The notes beneath the pieces were generated by a model that was not told the origin of the DNA, made no database searches, and saw only the letters and a list, made by a program, of their open reading frames with translations. A stretch of 64,000 bases of DNA. Origin: Tubiluchus corallicola (taxonomy: Eukaryota; Priapulida; Priapulimorpha; Priapulimorphida; Tubiluchidae). A program made the translations under genes and the position numbers. The DNA lies in assembly GCA_030141605.1 (NCBI GenBank), contig JAQGDQ010000622.1:61410-125409 (forward strand), written 5' to 3'. Each line of letters starts with the position of its first letter. Position 1 is the first letter of the stretch. This document shows, in pieces, positions 27,901-36,900 of this stretch.

Positions 27901-30900
27901 TGATGATTTAAAAGTTCTGTTGTTTTTGTTTTTAGCGCAGACAGCAGTCTGGGAAGTTAATCACTGTAAGCAGGCAGGTGTATGCAGCACTGTGTACATA
28001 ACTAACAACTCTACTTACGAATGGAGTGAAATTCAAGATTCTAACTGTTCCACTGGTAACTAATTGTAGCTTGTAATTGATTGTAAAGGGTTAACCCAAA
28101 TCTGTGTACAACTGTTTAAACTTTCCCTGGGATGAGATATGGTTTTATTTCATTAACTTAATTCTGATAAGGCCGCTCAAAAATAGTTTGCCGTAAATTG
28201 AAACTGGGTAAAATAATAGTATAATGAATGCCATTAAATATTACTCACTATTGGCCAATGATGCTTGAATGCTTTGTGCGGTGTCTTGCTTATACAAAAA
28301 TAATATAACAGTAACAGGATGAACCCTAGTAGGCATCCTGTAATTTCTCGGTGCTAAATTGCACTCTTCTTGGTGGTAAATTGCACTCTTCTTATTCCAA
28401 TTCCAGATTTTTTCATACTAAATCTCTTGCTGCTTACAAGGAGTACCCTTATTCTCCTTGGAAGATCCCAAATAGTTTCAGAAGTCTCTTTTTCCCTAAC
28501 AACAGTTTGTGAAAGTTTTTGCACAGTTAAAAAACTTGTGGATTACTGTAAAATTACCATAAAGATCCCTGCATTCCGGAAGACAAAATTATGCCTGTGA
28601 CATACATTGCAGAATGCATTATCAAACCATATTTAGTTTGCAACCGCATGTGGTTTCGTACTGTATATTAGCGATTTATAATTTGTGCGAAAATGCCATG
28701 AATAGCAATTTCTTCTGCTTTTTTTGATACACATTTGGAAAAGTCCTTAATGAGACGATGGGAAGTTATTATGAATCATTTGATACTAAAATGTTAGCCA
28801 GATAGTTGAGAGAATGGCAAAAAGCAGCTACGCTGGCTTACCCTTATATCTTGGTTTGCTGGAAAAAGTGGGGAGACGGGCTGACTTTGCCAATTGTTCG
28901 TATTTACCTATACTAATCTAATACAGTAGGTACCGTGTATTAGTCGCACAGCAATGAAGAGAAACCGCTAGTACAGGCTGCTTCTGAGATACAAAGGCTT
29001 CTCGCGTCGTTACACCATGCTTGGTTACACCGATGTAGCGATGTAAACAAAGTGAGGGTCAATCAGCTCGCGAGACAACGGACTGTGTCCAACTGTCCGT
29101 AGTATGCGGGACTTTTAACAATCGAGATTTTATTCAATGTGTGTAAAAGTGAGGTCTGGCAAACCGAGATATGAGTGTATATGCACCTGTGCGACCACGC
29201 CACATATACAAATGTGCCAGCTAGCCTGACATATTAATACATCCGTTAATGTAACTGCAATATCTCGCAATCTTAACCTATAAGTAAGCAAAATTATTGC
29301 TCTAACATACAGTCATGCAATTTTTTAACTGTGTTAACTGTTATTTGACAGGAATAAGTATTATCATATTAATTTGTCTTTCTCTGGTTGTTTTGTTATA
29401 TCTATATTGTACTAAAGCGCTACTTTTTTGTTTCAGGTATGTTAGCTAATTGTGAGTGGACCAGTGGGTTAAATGTTACGTTTCCGGAATTGGCCGATGC
29501 AGCGTATCTGAAATACTTGATGCCGATCAAGAATATTACAGATTTTTCTGTCTGCATGGTAAAATGAAATTTTCCTTTCATGTCTAAACTTTTGAGTAAC
29601 TGTAAGAAACAAGGATAATTCAAATGAGCAGTTTAAAAGAACAGCAACATTTTTTTGTTGGATGTCCCACAATAAGCAACAATTTTTTGGCAGTTTTTTA
29701 AAAGCAATAACGTTTCTATTGTTCAACTAGCAGTCATCATCAGGTGATGGAAAAAAATTGTTTATTACCCGATTGCTTATGATGAATGTGTGCAGGAGAA
29801 ACGTTAATAAAAAAATTGATAAAAAACAGGTTGGTTATTATTAGATATTTAAGAAATTGATGCCATTTTTGCTATACTAAGAGTTTGAAAATTCTGTGTA
29901 CATAACTGATGTACAGGTGTACAGGTGTACTGATTGGCATGAAATTACCATTATCAGCATTTCTGGAACTGCAGGCATACTCTTTATACTTTACTTATAT
30001 TTGTGATTTTTGTTATTTCTACATAAAAAAATTACATGTAAAATTAAATGTAAAATCCATAATATTAAAACATTGGATCTTCTTTTGTTTAAATACAAAA
30101 TCTGCTCTTGGAGTGTCAGCAGAATTTAAATTTAAGTTTATTAGCATTTCTGTAGCATTCTAATGATATAGTTACGTTCGAATTTCATAAGGAAGAGCAT
30201 TCTAGTAAATGGAGTGCAATTTCTAAATCAACAATTTTGCATGATAGTTGAAACAGCTTGGTAAAGCAAGTTTTGTATAGTCTTATGTTTTTATACTCTT
30301 ATTGTACTGCGTTAATTGCCTAGCATTTGTTTTGTGCCCATGATATGAATAGTGACACAATTTTTTCTTTTATGTTTAGAATTGTCTTACTTTGCAGTTT
30401 ATTTATGTCATGCTTAGGTATATAGCTTTAACTGTAGACCAACAGCTGTCCAGCTCTGAACCATAACAACGTCTGGATTGAATTAGTCTACATAACAACA
30501 TTTAGAAGTGATGACTAAACGTGATTAAGGTGATAATTGCCAAAGCATCTGCTACGGATTGCAGTTTTTCTTTACCCAAGAGTTGCTCTTCGTGTACCTT
30601 CTGATATTGTCATGATTGCTTTTACATTGGCCTGGTGCCTTGCCATATATCCAGATCAGCTACCCGTTCACCATATATCTTATTTGTGTTGCACTTTTAC
30701 AATTCCTTGGATACCTTTCTGTCTTATCTTGCATGTCTTCTTTGCCTTGAAATAATATTGCTTTCATCCCATGTTCCACACTTGCTCACATCTGTGCTTA
30801 CTGTCAAATACGTGATTGTTGTAGTTTCTATGAATATGAAGCAGCAATATTTTAACTGTATAAACAAAATATTTGTCTTAAACATGATAGATAAAGCTGC

Positions 30901-33900
30901 TAACTTCTTGAATTTGTACTATATTCTTACCTACATAGTATACTCTTAGCTGTATGGCATAAAAAAAGTTTACGTTCATTATACCATGTTTTCAAGTTGA
31001 TGTTTGCAAACTAAAATATCATGTGACTACTTAGTAATGGTTAGTGAATGTCAGATAAATTTTTTCTGGAAATTTCTATGCAATTTTTGCAGAAGCTAAC
31101 CTGCTGCATGATGCATTAGTATAATTTTGCAAGCTTAAACTTTTAATATTTTGTGTTTGGATAAATAAACTTACCCTAAAAATTATCTGTAATTCTTAGT
31201 CAAATTTAAAAAAATGATGCTAGCCCTTTTTTGGCATCACTCACCAGGTCTATACGTTTATGAATTCATTAAATTCTATTATTTCAGTGGCTGCAGCCAA
31301 AAGTCGGAAGTGGACTTGATGTGAAGAATGTGACACTGCTTTCCTATGCAAGTTCAGACGGAAATAGCGAATTTACTTTGAAAATGCGGAACTGCACATT
31401 TTACTTTCTGAATCTGCTATCGGGGTCGATGTACGTATGAAAATAATGGAAAACAAAGTGAAGTTTAATACACTGTACTCTGCCTTCATATGTGATAAGT
31501 CATCGTTAGTTTATACTGTGTAAAGTTTTCATCATTTCACTTGAGATGGTTAGTGTTATAAATGTATCTTAGAAGAGAATATTCAACAGTTTAGAAGCTA
31601 TTCTATATGAATCAGTGCTTGCCTTATTGCACATAAATACAGAAAGATGTCCATTACAAGAATATAAAGTTCTAATGATACTGTTTTTTAAAGTAAAAGC
31701 ACAGCCTCACCAACAATTTTAGCAAAAGTTTAAGGAATGTGTTGAAATAATATTCCATTTGCTTTTGTAAAATAATTAAATAATTTATGGTTTTACTTAC
31801 ACCAATTACTGTATACACGCAATTCATCGATTGGGCGACCATTCACGGATGACGTCAATACAGGAATTATAATACAGTAGGCGTCGCTTAATATTCTCAA
31901 TCGCTTAATTGACTCAAATACTCCTGGTACAGGCTGCTTCTATTCAAATGTGCATAAAAACTGTCGGTAATTGACTCCGCATAATTGACTCAATATTTTT
32001 CTTTCGCATTCCTGAAATAAGACATTTGTATGTGTCCAAAAAGACTTTGATACTTTTATGTCATGTTTACTTTGCTTTTGTGCACTATAATTTATGTAAA
32101 AACTGAGAAACAATCATGTTAAGTGCCGTTTTGTATGTAAGCAGGTACGTTTATCATGCGCCAATATGCTAGCGTAGCAGTTTTGCCTTGAATCTGGTAC
32201 CCGCTCGTTCTTGCAGTTAACCTCGTAACCTAGGGTATTCGATTTATTTATTTCTTTTCTGCTTAAGTTGTTGGTTTTGATATTTATAAAACATGACTGG
32301 GCATTTACTCTAAACGAAGTACGTGGTTAAAATGATGCAAACTAGATGCTGCTAGAATTAGTTCTTCAGCTTTTTTTACATACACACAATTTATATATTT
32401 TATATGCTGATTTCAAGTATCTTGCATTTTTACCTACCGGGCAGTCTGTGTTGATTTCTTCATTGTTCTATAATCTCCTCCTAAGCTCATTAACAAACTC
32501 CTTCCCGATTGGTATGTTTTGCATGTTAGCCTCAGGGAAAGAAACTGCCTGTTTTAATTCTGTCACTTGTTATAGGTTTGACAGTTTTGAAGAAATTTCA
32601 TTGATTTAATTGCAACAGCCAATTTGTTCCAACAAAGTTAACCCATTTTTTTCTAAATAGGCGGATAGATTTCAACACAGTTTTCATTTCAGGGTGGTAT
32701 GACGTAAGCCTTTGGCATACTGACAACGAATTCTTGCAGTATTAGTTTGAAATTTCTTTAATGCTTTTTATTTCCTGTGCTTGAACTGTAGCTACATTTT
32801 ACAACTGTTCTTGAAATTAAACTAATGGCAAAGAGATAGAGATTGTCATCGCAAATTTGTAGTTATTCAGAACTACGATACATTTAAAAATTTGCAAATA
32901 TTGTGACCCAGTTATTTCATTTTAATAATTTGCAGTCATGTCGCATTTATGGCATTTGTACGCACAAAATAATTCACCTTTTCTGTTTGAGTTGTTTTTG
33001 GTGAATTTTGCAGGTATGTACTGTCACCTGAATGTGCAAACTTAACATTAGCAGATGGAGCCTTTCACTTCTTTTGTTTTGTTAAGAATGAATCAAATGT
33101 TGAGATGTGGATTGATGCTGCTACTTCAAGTAAGTACTTTCTAATATCATATGTTACTGTTGTACGTATTTTTATTATAAGCTTCAACAACGTGGTACGT
33201 ACTCAACAGAACAGAACTCACAACTTTCTTGTTTGTGTATTCTTCACGTTTACTTAAGTAATCCTACCTAATGTTACAGTATGCAAGAATGATCTTGATA
33301 GTGCACACCGATCTGTTGTGTAATAAATATCCCGTGTATCATGGGTGAAAAATATCCCTGTTATTTTGTCTAGGTGTATTTTTTACTTGAGTTGAGAAGC
33401 AGACTTTAGTTTGTGCTAGAACCACAAGAGCAGCTAGCTCAACTAAGATGCTAAATTCTAGCTGTATTGATATTTTACGAAAAGAAATAGAAGCTATCAG
33501 TCTATTGTATGGCTTTATCAGAACTTTTCTTTAAGATAAACTTAGCATCACTGTTAAAACAAAGTCATCTGATAGAGATTCACATTATTTTTTTCCACAA
33601 TTCGTAAATGCAGTTACGTTCAAGTAGTAGCCACACCACATTTCACATTAGAAGTTAAAATTGTACAAATTTACTAAAATTATTTTAAAATTAACTCTCT
33701 GATATATTTGCAAAGGAAAAATTATACAGAGTTTTGCATAAGCGTGGCAGTTTTTTTGGAAACATTTCCATTCTTTCAGTTGCCGTTTGTTAAGTGTCAA
33801 ATATTTTTTAAAGTCAGGATTCAGGGATATCAAAACATATTTATGAACTGTAGCAATTTACTTTTATTATTTGAGTTTTACACCAAGGTACACCAAGTTG

Positions 33901-36900
33901 TTAAGTTTATATTTGACAATTTTTCTTTACCATGTGCAACAATGCAACACCTGTGAGCTTTTTAATGCCCATGCAGCTAAAGAGACTAGCTTGTTATTTG
34001 GGATTGCATAAAAAGGTGGAATTTTTGTCTTAAAATCAATGTCATCTTATCGTGTTTGGGACTGGTAGTTTATATTACCCAATTTTAAGATTTGTGTTTT
34101 TTTTATTAGTGTTTGTGACATTCCTAACTGAATTTTCAAAGCGTCTCTAGTTTTCTTGGTATTTTTTGATAATATTGCACTATTTCTATGTAGCCATCGT
34201 AACTGAGAGGTTCTATATATACCCCTTTCATTTGACAGATTTGTTTCTTTTCACGCTGTTGATAACAAAAACATATAAATTTAAGTAATTTCACGAATTT
34301 CTAAAAAACTGTTTCAGGTTCTACCAAAGTGAATAATGTCACAGTGACATCCGGCGGGTCCTTGTTTTTTGCAAAGAGTGAACAGAACGCAAACGGTGGA
34401 TACGTGGGAACAGTTAGAGATATCCGATTTTTTGCGAGAGCTTTGGACACTAAAAACATTAGTGAGCAAATCTTTTTTCTTGTATTGATAACGCACCCCC
34501 TTTTGGGGTTACACTCTAATGAAACAATAATCCACATTAATATTTCAGACAACGATATTCAAGAATAGTTTTTAGTTAAGTGGTTTGCATAGAAACAGTG
34601 ATATGTCTATTTAGTGAAGACTTATAACTATGAGAACAAGATGTCTTCAATTTGGGTTTTGTTTCATTGCTTATATGTATACATTAATTTGCATGCTGTT
34701 TATTTGCCCTTTGTTTTTTATGTTCTCCCGTGGCTTAATAAGATATTGAAGTCATTCCAGGATCTTGTTGTTTTACGTACCATTCGTTACTATTGTTTAT
34801 TCTGTGCTAAGACTTTCATTACTCAAAGGTACACTACCTAGAGTCGCCATTTTTTCAATGTAGACACCTCGGACAACGGAATATAAGGATACCGAACAGG
34901 GACATTGGTCAGCTTTACAATTATTTCTCAACTCCTATAGAGCTTTGGACTAGTTTCAAAATTTATTTGACAACTATTTTGCTAGTGTATGTGGTAGATG
35001 TGCACTGAGTATTTTTCGGAAAGTGAGCTGGTGAAAATATAAAAATACGTTCATGTCAGTAGCGTAAAAAGTATGTCAGCTAGAGAGACGAGACTTGATT
35101 GGCACCTGGGATATCAGCTTAAGCTACCGCATAGTCACTGTGACCAAAACCAAAAAGTCAAGGTCAATGGGCATTTACAAATTCCTTCTATAGCTTCTAA
35201 TAATTCAAAAATTACAGTATTTATGTGGTTAATAATAGGCTTTTGATAAAAAGGGCTAAAGTCAGCAAACCTTTTTTGTTTGCTGGTGTAAACACTGTAC
35301 AGATTACACCAATTTTTATTGCAGTGTAATATAATGTAACTTAATGTAATATTGCTGTTTCATTTCATAGTACTGTTCATGTTGCAGTGAATTACGTTAA
35401 CTCACAATTCATCACTTGGCTCATTCGTCTTGCAGAATCTTCAGTTTACGACTTTGTCCTAAACTCTTTTCTGGTTCGCATTTTATTTCTTACATTGCGT
35501 CGTAGATTCGCCATAGAGTCATTTTATTCATTTTAACACAATTCAAATTCCTGCTGGGAGAAAATGAGTTACTGCTCATGAAAAAAAACCTAATCTTTAT
35601 AGAAACACTTATTCTTTTTTAATATCAGCTTTTATAATACATAGGTAAACAGTTTTTTTATTAAACAGTTTTGTATGTAACTAAGCAGCAAAAATTGTCA
35701 AAATTTAGTCAAAAAGACAAAAAGTGTCACCTTTTAGCTAAATGTTTTGTTATTGACAGCTGAGCTGTATGACACTGGAAGGAATGCAATATTTCCGAAA
35801 GCCATTCCATTGCCAGAAAAGTTTCTGCACCGAAAGGTTTTGATATGTAATGGTACGTGCCAGTATTGATTTTTTACTCTCTTAAATTTTATATGTAATT
35901 CCGTCATTACAATTAGCCTGCATGAATGAATAATAGTAGTAACTGGCCACTTTAATTATTCAAGTTATGGATGTTATGGATGTCAGAGTTACCCTGCAAA
36001 ATATTTTTTGCATAGTTATAATCATAATTATTAGGTTATTATTCATGATGGTACAAGCACACAAAGAGAAAGCATAAATGCTGATACTGGTTAACCAACT
36101 GTAAGGGATGAACTTTGGGCTGTCATGATCGCTGGGAAACATGATAATTTAGCATTTGCGACATCTGTCTTGCAAGCAGAGGATCCCTGTTGTGTTCCAG
36201 CTTTTCCTGTTTTTCAGAACTTTTCAAAATTCAATTTATTGTGGTTTTGTACCATCATACATTGCACTGTGTTTAATAATTATATACTCAGTTGTTAATT
36301 CTTTGTTTGCTAAACACGCCTTGAGTCGGCGATAGTAGAGAGTTTCCGCTACAATCGCAGAACGCTTCTTCGTAAAATCATTAGTACCGCAGAACTCGCT
36401 TTACAATCACAATTACAATTACAATCGCAAGCTAATTGTAAGCTTAGTAGACAGTCAGCATCGACAGTTTCTGCACAGTTTCCAGCTAGGTAGTATCATC
36501 TTTAGTTTGTAACTGTGTGTTTTATTTTGTCTCGCTGTGTCTAAAAAATATAAATCTTCTAAACTCTTCAAAAGTTAGTCACTATAGTCAGCGCAGTCAG
36601 AGCAGTATAACAAAACACACCAAACGTGATTCTGACTGTGGCTGTAGTGACGCCATTTCAGAATCGCAATTTTTTGCTGTTTGATAGTGGCGGAAACTCT
36701 GTAGTACTAGATAAGTCATTGAGCCTGTAACAGTGATGCTTTTAGCTCATCTATTTTTGTTATAGTTATAATATTTCTGTTTCTTAAGTACTATTTAATT
36801 TTTCATTCCTTCAGCTTTGGTTACTTCTATGTCTTATATTTTTTAGCCGTCGTGAATTTTATTCTGTTTATGCTTTTTTATCAGTAGTGTTCATCTTTGG

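Noticed and set aside
27839-27935. 5' extension of WSC exon 11
   Set aside because: The frame is open, but TTTTTAG at 27935 with a strong pyrimidine tract is the better acceptor, and the extension translates through that tract.
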